The position numbers and the translations under genes were made by a program. Positions 54,993-64,000 of a stretch of 64,000 bases of DNA are shown in pieces. The DNA lies in NCBI GenBank assembly GCA_000721275.1, contig JOFO01000031.1:1-64000 (forward strand). The letters are read 5' to 3'. The DNA is from Microtetraspora glauca (GTDB taxonomy: Bacteria; Actinomycetota; Actinomycetes; Streptomycetales; Streptomycetaceae). A model generated the notes under the pieces. That model was not told the DNA's origin. It saw nothing but the letters and a program-made list of their open reading frames with translations, and did not search any database. The first letter of the stretch is position 1. Each line of letters starts with the position of its first letter.

Positions 54993-55556
54993 GTGACGAC
55001 GACGGGCAGACGCGCCGTGCTCGCGGCGGGGGCCTCGGCCGCCGCGGCGGCCCTGACGGGGTGCACCTCCGACGGCGCGGGCCCGCGCCGGCCGAGCGCC
55101 GCGGAGGAGGCGGCGGCCCGCGAGGCCGAACGGGTGGCCCGCGCGGAGGCCGCGCTCCGCCGCCGCGCGGTGACCGCCTCGCGGACCCTGCTGGAACGTT
55201 ACGACGCGGTCCTCGCCGCCCATCCCGCCCTCCACGCGCGCGTGGCACACCTCCGCACCTCCGCGGCGGCCCACGTGAAGGCCCTCGGCGACACCGCCTC
55301 CCCGTCCCCCGGGACCCCGAGCGCCGGTACGGGCTCCGCCACCGCGACGCCCGCCGCGACGCCCGCCGCCGGGAGGGCCGTACCCGCCGATCCGAAGGCC
55401 GCGCTGCGGGAGCTGGCCGGGGCCGCGCGGGCCGCGTCCGACGCGCACACCGCCGAGCTGGTCGCGGCCCCGCCCGAGTACGCCCGGCTGCTCGCCTCCG
55501 TCGCCGCCGCCGGCGCCGCCCACGCCTACCTCCTCACCGAAGGGGCCCGCGCATGA
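54993..55556 (+). CDS. Lipoprotein with helical domain
   Basis: 187 aa from GTG 54993 (GAGGGAGAGAGC upstream). A signal with a GRR pair and lipobox LTGC (Cys24) suggests export, possibly by Tat. The mature part is an Ala/Arg-rich helical bundle with a Pro/Ser/Thr linker, resembling a ferritin-like fold that lost metal ligands. The stop overlaps the DUF4439 gene start, so the pair is translated together. Divergent from rimP. Confidence 0.72.
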   Translation: MTTTGRRAVLAAGASAAAAALTGCTSDGAGPRRPSAAEEAAAREAERVARAEAALRRRAVTASRTLLERYDAVLAAHPALHARVAHLRTSAAAHVKALGDTASPSPGTPSAGTGSATATPAATPAAGRAVPADPKAALRELAGAARAASDAHTAELVAAPPEYARLLASVAAAGAAHAYLLTEGARA

Positions 55557-55969
55557 GCGCCCTCCAGGCCGCCCAGGCCGCCCTCGCCGCCGAGCACGCG
55601 GCCGTCTACGGCTACGGCGTCGTCGGCGGCCGGGTCGCCGACGCCCGCCGGGCCGAGGCGACCGCCGCGTACGAGGCGCACCGGGCCCGCCGGGACGCGC
55701 TGCGCCGCACCGTCCGCGACCTAGGCGGCACCCCGGCCGCCGCCGCGGCCGCGTACGAGCTGCCGTTCCGGGTGGCGGACCCGGCGGGCGCGGTCCGGCT
55801 CGCGGCCGTGCTGGAGGACCGGGTCGCCGGGGTCTACTCCGACCTGGTGCGGGCCGCCGACGGCGCGCTGCGCCGGGAGGCCGCGGCGGCGCTCCGGGAG
55901 GCGGCGGTCCGCGCGGTGCGGTGGCGCGGCAGCGACGTAACCTTTCCTGGGCTCGCCGAGCGGGTGTGA
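55553..55969 (+). CDS. DUF4439 ferritin-like protein
   Basis: 138 aa. Helical bundle with the start LQAAQAALAAEHAAVYGYGV, the pattern of DUF4439 (ferritin-like fold) of actinobacteria. Coupled to the lipoprotein gene by an ATGA overlap (55553-55556). No complete di-iron ligand set is visible. Role unknown. Confidence 0.78.
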   Translation: MSALQAAQAALAAEHAAVYGYGVVGGRVADARRAEATAAYEAHRARRDALRRTVRDLGGTPAAAAAAYELPFRVADPAGAVRLAAVLEDRVAGVYSDLVRAADGALRREAAAALREAAVRAVRWRGSDVTFPGLAERV

Positions 55970-56026
55970 GAGTCCGGCCCCCACCAGCCCTGATCACCCC
56001 GCCCCAGCAGAAGGAACAACGCACGC

Positions 56027-56923
56027 ATGGGTTTCGAAGCACCCCGGCGACTGGTGACGGCGCTCCACGAGCGGTACGGCGACGCCGCCGCCGACTGGCT
56101 CGGAAAGCTCCCCGCCCTCGCCGAACGGGTGCCCGGGGAGGCCGGTCTGACCGTCGAGCGGGTGGTGGCCCCCGGCGGACGCGGCAGCCTGGTCCTGCTC
56201 GTCCGCGACGCCGCCGGCGCGCCCGCCGCGCTGAAGATCGCGCCGCCGTACACCCGTCCGGAGCAGGAGCGGGACGCGCTCGCGCACTGGAACGGCTGGG
56301 GCGCCGTCCAGCTCCTCGGACAGGCCCCCGAGGGCGCCCTCGTCCTCGAACGGCTGCACCCCGAGGTGTCCCTCCGCTCGCTGCCCGAGGCCAAGGCGCT
56401 GCTGGAGGCCGCCGGCACCGTGCGGAAGCTGTGGGTGGACCCGCCCGCCGGGCACGGCTTCGACACCGTCGCCGCCCGCACCGCCCGCCAGGCGGAGGCG
56501 ATGGAGCGGCACCGCGCCGACCCCGTCGCCGGCGACCTGACCGCCGCCGCGCTCGCCGCCCGCGAGGAACTGCTCGCCGCGCCCGCCGAGGAACTGCTGC
56601 TGCACGGCGACTTCCGGCAGGGCAAGGTGCTCGCCGGCGACCGCGCGCCCTGGCTGGCCGTCGGGCCCGACCCGCTGGTCGGCGAGCGGGCCTACGACCT
56701 CGCGCGGCTGGTACGGGAGCGGGTCGAGGACCTGGTCGCCTCCGCCGCCGGCGCCCCGGCCGCCCGGCGCCGCGTCAACAAGCTCGCCGACTCGCTGGAC
56801 GTCGACCGGGAGCGGCTGCGCGGCTGGACGCTCTTCCGGACCGTCGAGTCCGGCACCCGCGCGCTGGCCGGCGGGCGGCGGCAGGAGGCCGAGTGGCTGC
56901 TGGAGTTCGCCGGCTGGCTGTGA
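56027..56923 (+). CDS. Aminoglycoside phosphotransferase-like protein with altered metal ligands
   Basis: 298 aa, an APH(6)/hydroxyurea-kinase-type fold. The nucleotide-binding Lys is present (AALKIAP, Lys70) and the catalytic loop keeps HGD (193-195). The loop Asn is replaced by Lys200 (HGDFRQGK) and the IDP-type metal Asp by Gly213 (AVGPDPLVG). These changes would normally abolish Mg-ATP use, so a pseudokinase is likely. No resistance should be assumed. It stands between the DUF4439 and slipin genes. Confidence 0.75.
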   Translation: MGFEAPRRLVTALHERYGDAAADWLGKLPALAERVPGEAGLTVERVVAPGGRGSLVLLVRDAAGAPAALKIAPPYTRPEQERDALAHWNGWGAVQLLGQAPEGALVLERLHPEVSLRSLPEAKALLEAAGTVRKLWVDPPAGHGFDTVAARTARQAEAMERHRADPVAGDLTAAALAAREELLAAPAEELLLHGDFRQGKVLAGDRAPWLAVGPDPLVGERAYDLARLVRERVEDLVASAAGAPAARRRVNKLADSLDVDRERLRGWTLFRTVESGTRALAGGRRQEAEWLLEFAGWL

Positions 56924-57047
56924 GCCCGGACGCGGTGCGGCCCGGCGCGGTGAGTCCGGGCGTCCGGTGAGTCCGGGCGCCGGTGGAGGGTCCGCGGGCC
57001 CCTGAGCGGGCATACCCTGAGGTGTATCCCTTTCTCAGGGGGCCGTG

Positions 57048-57944
57048 ATGATCGAGGACATCCTTCTGGCGGCCGCGGGAGCGGGTGCCGCCGCCGTGGC
57101 CTACGTCGCCGCGGCGGCCCGCGTGGTCAAGCAGTACGAGCGCGGCGTCGTCTTCCGCTTCGGCCGGCTCCGGGGCGCCGTGCGCGCGCCCGGCTTCACG
57201 ATGATCGTCCCGGGCGTCGACCGGCTGCACAAGGTCAACATGCAGATCGTCACGATGCCGGTGCCCGCGCAGGAGGGCATCACCCGGGACAACGTGACGG
57301 TCCGGGTCGACGCCGTCGTCTACTTCAAAGTGGTCGACGCGGCCGAGGCGCTGGTCCGCGTCGAGGACTACAAGTTCGCGGTCTCGCAGATGGCGCAGAC
57401 CTCGCTGCGGTCGATCATCGGCAAGAGCGACCTCGACGACCTGCTGTCCAACCGCGAGAAGCTCAACCAGGGCCTGGAGCTGATGCTCGACTCCCCCGCG
57501 ATCGGCTGGGGCGTGCAGATCGACCGGGTCGAGATCAAGGACGTGTCGCTGCCCGAGACGATGAAGCGGTCCATGGCCCGGCAGGCCGAGGCGGACCGCG
57601 AGCGGCGGGCACGGCTCATCAACGCGGACGCCGAGCTCCAGGCGTCGAAGAAGCTGGCGGAGGCCGCGCACCAGATGGCGGAGGCGCCGTCCGCGCTCCA
57701 GCTGCGGCTCCTCCAGACCGTCATGGCGGTCGCCGCCGAGAAGAACTCGACGCTGGTCCTGCCGATCCCGGTGGAGCTGCTGCGGTTCCTGGAGCGGGCC
57801 ACGCCCGAGCAGGCGCCCGCCGCTCCCCCGGCCGCCGCGCCGCCCGAGCCCGCTCCCCCCGGTCCGCTTCCGCCCGTGGAGGACCTGACGGGCTCCTCGG
57901 TGGAGCCGGCACCCCGCCGGACCCCGGGCGGCATGGCGGCCTGA
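57048..57944 (+). CDS. SPFH/slipin (stomatin-like) membrane protein
   Basis: 298 aa from ATG 57048; GGGGG is well spaced for it, and the GTG just before is too close. One N-terminal membrane hairpin (about 5-25), then the SPFH domain with QYERGVVFRFGRLRG, the PGFTMIVP turn and IGKSDLDDLL, and the helical tail with QAEADRERRARLI, followed by a Pro-rich end. Slipins oligomerise and organise membrane domains. Last gene before the bidirectional terminator. Confidence 0.88.
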   Translation: MIEDILLAAAGAGAAAVAYVAAAARVVKQYERGVVFRFGRLRGAVRAPGFTMIVPGVDRLHKVNMQIVTMPVPAQEGITRDNVTVRVDAVVYFKVVDAAEALVRVEDYKFAVSQMAQTSLRSIIGKSDLDDLLSNREKLNQGLELMLDSPAIGWGVQIDRVEIKDVSLPETMKRSMARQAEADRERRARLINADAELQASKKLAEAAHQMAEAPSALQLRLLQTVMAVAAEKNSTLVLPIPVELLRFLERATPEQAPAAPPAAAPPEPAPPGPLPPVEDLTGSSVEPAPRRTPGGMAA

Positions 57945-57950
57945 CGCGCG

Positions 57951-57986
57951 CGGGCCGGCGCCCCTCCGGAGAGGGACGCCGGCCCG
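57951..57986. terminator. Bidirectional terminator between slipin gene and proS
   Basis: A 16-position stem with one mismatch (57951-57966 with 57971-57986) and a CGGA loop, between convergent genes. Confidence 0.8.
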
Positions 57987-58001
57987 TCCGGCCGCGGAGC
58001 G

Positions 58002-59702
58002 TCAGGAGGTCAGGGCGGCGACGGCCTGCTCGACGGTCAGCTCCTCGCGCTCGCCGGTGCGGCGGTCCTTCAGCTCCAGGACGCCCTCGGCCGCGCGGCG
58101 GCCGGCGACGAGGATCTTCGGGACGCCGATCAGCTCCGCGTCCGTGAACTTGACGCCCGGCGAGACGCCGGCGCGGTCGTCGACGAGGACCCGCAGGCCG
58201 GCGGCGGACAGCTTGTCGGAGACCTCCAGGGCCAGCTCCGTCTGGAGCGCCTTGCCGGCCGCGACGACGTGGACGTCGGCGGGCGCGACCTCGGCCGGCC
58301 AGCACAGGCCCTTGTCGTCGGCGGTCTGCTCGGCGAGCGCGGCGACGGCGCGCGAGACGCCGATGCCGTACGAGCCCATGGTGACGCGCACCGGCTTGCC
58401 GTTCTGGCCGAGGACGTCGAGCTTCAGCGCGTCCGCGTACTTGCGGCCGAGCTGGAAGATGTGGCCGATCTCGATCGCGCGGTCCAGCGTGAGGCCGGTG
58501 CCGCACTTCGGGCACGGGTCGCCGTCCTGGACGACGACCACGTCGACGTACTCCGACACCTCGAAGTCACGGCCCGCGACGACGTTCTTCGCGTGCAGGC
58601 CCTCCTGGTTGGCGCCGGTGATCCAGGCGGTGCCGGGGGCGACGCGCGGGTCGGCGATGTAGGTGACCTTGTCCAGGCCCTGCGGGCCGACGTAGCCGCG
58701 GACCAGGTCGGGGCGGGCCGCGAAGTCGGTCTCGGTGACCAGCTCGACGGCGGCGGGCGCGAAGTGCGCCTCGACCTTGTCCATGTCGACCTCGCGGTCG
58801 CCGGGCACGCCGACCGCGACGATCTCGCCGTCCACCTTCACCAGCAGGTTCTTCAGGGTGGCGGAGGCGGGGACGCCGAGGGAGGCGGCCAGCGTCTCGA
58901 TGGTCGGGGTGTCGGGCGTCGGGATGTCCTCGGCCGCGGGGACGGCGGAGCCGTCGACCGGCTTCACCTCCTGGTACACGGCCTCCGTGTTGGCGGCGAA
59001 GTCGCAGTTCGGGCAGTCGGCGAAGGTGTCCTCGCCGGCCTCCGCCGGGGCCAGGAACTCCTCGGACTTGGAGCCGCCCATCGCGCCGGCGGTGGCGGCG
59101 CAGATGCGGTAGTCGAGGCCGAGGCGCTCGAAGATCCGCTGGTACGCCTGGCGGTGCAGCGCGTAGGAGTGGGCCAGGCCCTCGTCCTCGGTGTCGAAGG
59201 AGTACGAGTCCTTCATCAGGAACTCACGGCCCCGCAGGATGCCGGCGCGGGGACGGGCCTCGTCACGGAACTTGGTCTGGATCTGGTACAGGATCACCGG
59301 CAGGTCCTTGTAGGACGAGCACTGGTCCTTCACCAGGAGGGTGAAGATCTCCTCGTGGGTGGGGCCGAGGAGGTAGTCGCCGCCCTTGCGGTCCTGGAGC
59401 CGGAACAGCTCGGCGCCGTACTCGTCCCAGCGGCCCGTGGCCTCGTACGGCTCGCGGGGCAGCAGCGCCGGGAGGGAGACCTCCTGGGCGCCGACGGCGT
59501 CCATCTCCTCGCGGACGATCCGCTCGACGTTGGAGAGGACCTTCTTGCCCAGCGGCAGCCAGCTCCAGATGCCGGCGGCGGTGCGGCGGACGTAGCCCGC
59601 GCGGACGAGGAGCTTGTGGGACAGGACCTCGGCGTCCGCCGGGTCGTCGCGCAGCGTCTTCGCCATCAACTGGGACATGCGCTGGACCGGTGCGTTGGCC
59701 AT
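58002..59702 (-). CDS. proS: Prolyl-tRNA synthetase (bacterial type with editing domain)
   Basis: 566 aa from ATG 59702, the length of bacterial ProRS. Class II motif 1 ([19 protein letters not shown]), motif 2 ([21 protein letters not shown] in split form) and motif 3 near [14 protein letters not shown]. An insertion (INS) editing domain lies about 220-400. A longer reading frame to 60089 contains no synthetase features. Confidence 0.96.
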   Translation of the reverse strand: MANAPVQRMSQLMAKTLRDDPADAEVLSHKLLVRAGYVRRTAAGIWSWLPLGKKVLSNVERIVREEMDAVGAQEVSLPALLPREPYEATGRWDEYGAELFRLQDRKGGDYLLGPTHEEIFTLLVKDQCSSYKDLPVILYQIQTKFRDEARPRAGILRGREFLMKDSYSFDTEDEGLAHSYALHRQAYQRIFERLGLDYRICAATAGAMGGSKSEEFLAPAEAGEDTFADCPNCDFAANTEAVYQEVKPVDGSAVPAAEDIPTPDTPTIETLAASLGVPASATLKNLLVKVDGEIVAVGVPGDREVDMDKVEAHFAPAAVELVTETDFAARPDLVRGYVGPQGLDKVTYIADPRVAPGTAWITGANQEGLHAKNVVAGRDFEVSEYVDVVVVQDGDPCPKCGTGLTLDRAIEIGHIFQLGRKYADALKLDVLGQNGKPVRVTMGSYGIGVSRAVAALAEQTADDKGLCWPAEVAPADVHVVAAGKALQTELALEVSDKLSAAGLRVLVDDRAGVSPGVKFTDAELIGVPKILVAGRRAAEGVLELKDRRTGEREELTVEQAVAALTS

Positions 59703-59773
59703 GGTTCTCGTACTCCTGCCGGGACTGAAGGTGATGGCTAGGAGGTTATCCGGGCCGCCCCGTCCGCGAGAAA

Positions 59774-60319
59774 TCAGTTCCGGCGCGGGAGCGGCAGCGG
59801 CGCGCCCATGACCGCGTACGGGCGGGCGGCGCTCGGGAAGTGGACCTGGCGGGCGAGGTCGACGTAGCCGAGCGAGCGGTAGAGGCCGCGGGCCGGGGAG
59901 TCCGTGTCGATCGCGGACAGGATCGAGCGCTTCTCGTCGGCGGTGTCCGTGATGGCGGTGATCAGCCCGCGACCCACCCCCCGGCCCTGGAAGGCGGGGT
60001 GGACGTGCAGCTCGGTGATGACGAAGGAGCCGTCGAGCCAGTCGGCGGTCCCGGTGGCGCGCAGATACGGCTCCACCACGGTCGACCACCAGTGGGTGCG
60101 GTCGTTGGGCATCCCGTACACGAAGCCGGCCAGCCGCCCGTCCGGGGTGGTGGCGCCGAAGGCGCGGGCGCCCGGGTTCATCAGGTGGCGCAGCACGATG
60201 TGCCGCCGCACCGCGACCTCGGCGGCGTCCAGACCGAAGGCGACCGCCTGCACGGCCAGGGCCTCGTCCACCCGGGCGGCGAGGTTGACGGGTCCGATCA
60301 CGGTGGGGGCGTCGTCCAT
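59774..60319 (-). CDS. GNAT family N-acetyltransferase
   Basis: 181 aa from ATG 60319, with a GTG three codons upstream as an alternative. Acetyl-CoA-binding motif [31 protein letters not shown] near the C-terminus completes the GNAT core. The substrate is unknown. Between proS and a second acetyltransferase in the same direction. Confidence 0.85.
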   Translation of the reverse strand: MDDAPTVIGPVNLAARVDEALAVQAVAFGLDAAEVAVRRHIVLRHLMNPGARAFGATTPDGRLAGFVYGMPNDRTHWWSTVVEPYLRATGTADWLDGSFVITELHVHPAFQGRGVGRGLITAITDTADEKRSILSAIDTDSPARGLYRSLGYVDLARQVHFPSAARPYAVMGAPLPLPRRN

Positions 60320-60347
60320 GCGGCGCACCCTACAAGCGCCCGGCGGT

Positions 60348-61193
60348 TCAGAACAGGACGCTCATGAAGGCGCCGGTCTCGCGGAAGCCGACACGGCGGT
60401 ACGCGGCGCGGGCGGGGGTGTTGTAGTCGTTGACGTACAGGCTGACGACCGGGGCGACGTCGGCGAGGGCGTACTGGAGGACGGCGGCCATGCCGGTCTC
60501 CGAGAGGCCCTTCCCGCGGTGCTCGGGGGCCACCCACACGCCCTGGATCTGGCACGCCTGGCTGGTGGCGGCGCCGATCTCGGCCTTGAAGAGGACCTTG
60601 CCGTCCTCGATGCGGGCGAAGGAGCGGCCGGCGGCGACGAGCTCGGCGACCCGCGCCTGGTAGAGCAGGCCGCCGTCGCCGGCGAGCGGGGAGACGCCGA
60701 CCTCCTCGGTGAACATGGCGACGCAGGCCGGCATGATCACGTCCATCTCGTCCTTGCGGACGCGGCGGACGAGCGGGTCGGGGGCGACATCGGCGGACGG
60801 CTCCTCGGCGACCATGAGGGGCTGGTGGGCGCGGACGTCGCGGGCCGGGCCCCAGGACGGTTCGAGGAGGCGCCACAGCTCGGCGGTGGGACCGGCCGGG
60901 CCGACGATCGACGAGCAGCGGCGGCCGATCCGGCGGGCCCGGTCGGCGAAGGCGCGGACGGCCTCGGGGGTGGCGCAGATCGGGACCAGATTGGCGCCCG
61001 AGTAGCAGAGCGAGGCGAGCCGGCCCTCGGTGTACCAGCCCCACATCTCGCCGCCCAGGCGCCACGGGTCGAGCCCGGCGGCGCGGACGCGCGCGGTCAC
61101 GAAGGCGTTCTCGACCGGAGCGCTCTCCAGGACGGCGAGGGCGGCTCCGAGGTCGGCGGGTTCGAGGACCCGGGTGGTGGTCTGTGTCAACAC
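60348..61193 (-). CDS. GNAT/DUF4081 acetyltransferase
   Basis: 281 aa from GTG 61193. An N-terminal DUF4081-type domain (LESAPVENAFVTARV, EMWGWYTEGRLASLC) is joined to a C-terminal GNAT domain with QGVWVAPEHRGKGLSETGM and YVNDYNTPARAAYRRVGF. This two-domain layout is common next to ispG in Streptomyces. The substrate is unknown. Confidence 0.88.
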   Translation of the reverse strand: MLTQTTTRVLEPADLGAALAVLESAPVENAFVTARVRAAGLDPWRLGGEMWGWYTEGRLASLCYSGANLVPICATPEAVRAFADRARRIGRRCSSIVGPAGPTAELWRLLEPSWGPARDVRAHQPLMVAEEPSADVAPDPLVRRVRKDEMDVIMPACVAMFTEEVGVSPLAGDGGLLYQARVAELVAAGRSFARIEDGKVLFKAEIGAATSQACQIQGVWVAPEHRGKGLSETGMAAVLQYALADVAPVVSLYVNDYNTPARAAYRRVGFRETGAFMSVLF

Positions 61194-61365
61194 GTGGGGC
61201 CTCACCGTGCGGGTTCTGCTTCGTCCTGGCACTGTACCCCTCTCTTTTGGGGCTCGGCTCGCCTCCGGGGCGCTTCGTGCCGGGCTCACGATCCCGGCCG
61301 TGCTCGGCCCGCTCGTTCCTCCCGGGCCTGCGCGCGGCCGGGGTCGTTCCCCCGGCGCGCCCCTT

Positions 61366-61425
61366 CGGCTCGCTCGCCGGGGGTCCTCCGCGCCGCCCCC
61401 CGTCGCCCGGCTCGCTCGCCGGGGG
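61366..61425. repeat. Direct repeat in the ispG downstream region
   Basis: The 18-bp sequence CGGCTCGCTCGCCGGGGG occurs at 61366-61383 and 61408-61425, 42 bp apart. It is part of a longer degenerate GC-rich gap (61194-61490) without a gene. Confidence 0.6.
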
Positions 61426-61436
61426 CCTGCACGCGC

Positions 61437-61474
61437 CGAACCCCCCGGCGCCCGGGTGGGCGGCGGGGGGTTCG
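61437..61474 (-). terminator. ispG terminator
   Basis: A 10-bp perfect stem, CGAACCCCCC (61437-61446) with GGGGGGTTCG (61465-61474), and an 18-nt loop. It begins 16 nt past the ispG stop on the minus strand. Confidence 0.75.
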
Positions 61475-61490
61475 GGGAGGTGCGAGGGGG

Positions 61491-62648
<1,158 letters not shown>

Positions 62649-62714
62649 CTGTAGTGCAACCTCAAAGGTCGTGCGTCGGCGGGCTCGGGCTTCCGAGGTT
62701 ACCGCCCCGGGGGC

Positions 62715-62746
62715 GGGGGGCCGGACACGGCGGTGCCCGGCCCCCC
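62715..62746 (-). terminator. Hairpin between rseP and ispG
   Basis: A 10-bp perfect stem, GGGGGGCCGG (62715-62724) with CCGGCCCCCC (62737-62746), and a 12-nt loop, six nt past the rseP stop. Confidence 0.7.
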
Positions 62747-62752
62747 AGGGAG

Positions 62753-64000
62753 TTACGTGAGCTTCACCGGGTTGACGATGTCCGCGGCGAGGACGAGCAG
62801 GGTGAAGCAGACGAAGACGCCGGCCACCACGTAGGCGGCGGGCATCAGCTTGGCCACGTCGAACGGGCCGGGGTCGGGGCGCTTGAAGATCCGGGCCGTG
62901 TGGCGGCGGACGGACTCCCACAGGGCGCCCGCGATGTGGCCGCCGTCGAGCGGCAGCAGCGGGAGCATGTTGAACAGGAACAGGGAGACGTTGAAGTACA
63001 CCAGCAGGTTCATGAACATGACCAGGATGCGCTCCGGGGGGAGGTCCAGGTTCATGAGCTCGCCGGTGATGCGGGCGGCGCCGACGACGCCGACGGGCGA
63101 GTCCTCGGCGCGCTCGCCGTCGCCGAAGGTGGCGTCCCACAGGCCGGGGATCTTGCCGGGGAGGGCGACGACCGACTCCAGGCCGTTCTCCATGAGCTCG
63201 CCCATGCGGTCGGTGGTCTCGCCGAAGGTGAGCGGCGCGACCTCCGTCTTGGAGGCGAAGCCGAGGTAGCCGGCCTGCTCGTAGGCGAGCGGGCGGACGA
63301 CCTGGCCGTCCTCGTCCTTCTTCAGGACCTCGTTGGCGACCAGGGTGGGGTGCAGGTCGAGGCGCTGCCCGCCCCGCTCGACGGTGATCGTGGCGGGGCC
63401 GATGGTGTCCCGGATGTGGTTCGACAGGGTGTCCCAGTCGGCGACCGGGGCCCCGTTGAAGGCGACGATCCGGTCGCCCTCCCGCAGGCCCGCCTTGTGC
63501 GCCGGGGAGACCGGGTCGCCGGGGGCGCAGGAGTCCCGGTTGTCGCTCTGCTCGATGACGCACTTCTGGACGCCGGCGACCCGCGTGGTCTGCCCCTCGA
63601 TGCCGAGCGTCATCAGGGAGCCGTAGAAGAGGCCGACGGCGAGGACCAGGTTCATGAAGGGTCCGGCGAACATGACGATGACGCGCTTCCACGGCTTGCG
63701 CGTGTAGAAGAGCCGGGTCTCGTCGCCGGGCTGCAGCTCCTCGTACGACGCCTCGCGGGCGTCCTCGATCATGGAGCGCCAGGGCGAGGTCGAGCGGGCC
63801 TCGATCCTGCCGTCCTTGCCGGGCGGGAACATGCCGATCATGCGGATGTAGCCGCCGGCCGGGATGGCCTTGATGCCGTACTCGGTCTCGCCGCGCTTCT
63901 TCGACCAGAGGGTGGGGCCGAAGCCGACCATGTACTGCGGCACGCGGATGCCGAAGAGCTTGGCCGTGGAGAGGTGGCCGAGTTCGTGCCAGGCGATGGA
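62753..64000 (-). CDS. rseP: Site-2 intramembrane metalloprotease RseP/Rip (5' end outside window)
   Basis: At least 416 aa; the gene runs off the right edge. The active-site HELGH (HExxH) is encoded at about 63974-63988, close to the edge. A PDZ domain ([23 protein letters not shown] in part) and the second metal motif in [12 protein letters not shown] follow, then a last membrane helix. M50 proteases cut anti-sigma factors or signal proteins within the membrane. Confidence 0.93.
   Translation of the reverse strand, partial: SIAWHELGHLSTAKLFGIRVPQYMVGFGPTLWSKKRGETEYGIKAIPAGGYIRMIGMFPPGKDGRIEARSTSPWRSMIEDAREASYEELQPGDETRLFYTRKPWKRVIVMFAGPFMNLVLAVGLFYGSLMTLGIEGQTTRVAGVQKCVIEQSDNRDSCAPGDPVSPAHKAGLREGDRIVAFNGAPVADWDTLSNHIRDTIGPATITVERGGQRLDLHPTLVANEVLKKDEDGQVVRPLAYEQAGYLGFASKTEVAPLTFGETTDRMGELMENGLESVVALPGKIPGLWDATFGDGERAEDSPVGVVGAARITGELMNLDLPPERILVMFMNLLVYFNVSLFLFNMLPLLPLDGGHIAGALWESVRRHTARIFKRPDPGPFDVAKLMPAAYVVAGVFVCFTLLVLAADIVNPVKLT

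Noticed and set aside
56027..56923. Calling this an active aminoglycoside-resistance gene
   Set aside because: Both metal-binding residues are replaced, so activity is doubtful.

Overview
The window is very GC-rich, third-position-GC-biased actinobacterial DNA. Gene content and order match the core of a Streptomyces chromosome. The run rnj-dapA-thyX, dapB-M16 protease-pnp-rpsO, a type VII (ESX) secretion locus, ribF, truB-rbfA-DUF503-infB-ylxR-nusA-rimP, proS and ispG-rseP is the conserved Streptomyces neighbourhood. Most housekeeping genes lie on the minus strand. Long antisense open frames are by-products of base composition and are not annotated. No tRNA, insertion sequence, CRISPR array or attachment site was recognised.

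Layout. 1-380: boxA, leader and two extended -10 promoters of an rRNA operon transcribed leftward out of the window. 0.4-10.4 kb: RNase J, lysine/diaminopimelate synthesis (dapA, dapB), flavin-dependent thymidylate synthase (thyX), small membrane proteins, an M16 protease, PNPase and ribosomal protein S15, with an RNA hairpin in the pnp leader. 10.5-33.6 kb: a complete actinobacterial type VII secretion locus (eccD, eccC, a lipoprotein, a large WXG-like protein with a small helical partner, the esxBA pair, two mycosins, a long Pro/Gly-rich WXG protein, eccB, eccE, an uncharacterised gene coupled to eccE, a DUF397 gene and an EspI-like ParA ATPase). 33.8-39.5 kb: a five-gene peptide/nickel-type ABC importer. 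39.6-43.2 kb: a secreted RTX-like protein and a divergent type III polyketide synthase (rppA)/CYP158A-like P450 pair, the enzymes of flaviolin/HPQ pigment formation. 43.2-54.8 kb: ribF, a pseudo-protease/NTPase giant, and the translation cluster truB to rimP. 55-64 kb: a lipoprotein/ferritin-like pair, a degenerate phosphotransferase, a slipin, proS, two GNATs, ispG and the 5'-truncated rseP.

How the parts fit. EccB, EccC, EccD, EccE and mycosin form the secretion machine. The Esx pair and at least two other helical proteins, three of them with YxxxD/E signals, are the probable cargo. The ESX genes lie in three transcriptional blocks separated by two divergent intergenic regions; the first (12.05-12.48 kb) contains two abutting tandem-repeat arrays. 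The RppA/P450 pair should make and couple flaviolin into a protective pigment.

Most interesting for follow-up: the 768-aa WXG-like protein and its partner as a candidate effector module; the eccE-coupled 239-aa gene; the 1148-aa fusion of a trypsin-like domain lacking its Ser and Asp to a P-loop with Lys replaced by Arg; the phosphotransferase lacking both metal ligands; a perfect hairpin inside the first codons of the M16 protease gene; and three tidy tandem-repeat arrays (13 bp, 22 bp and 10 bp).
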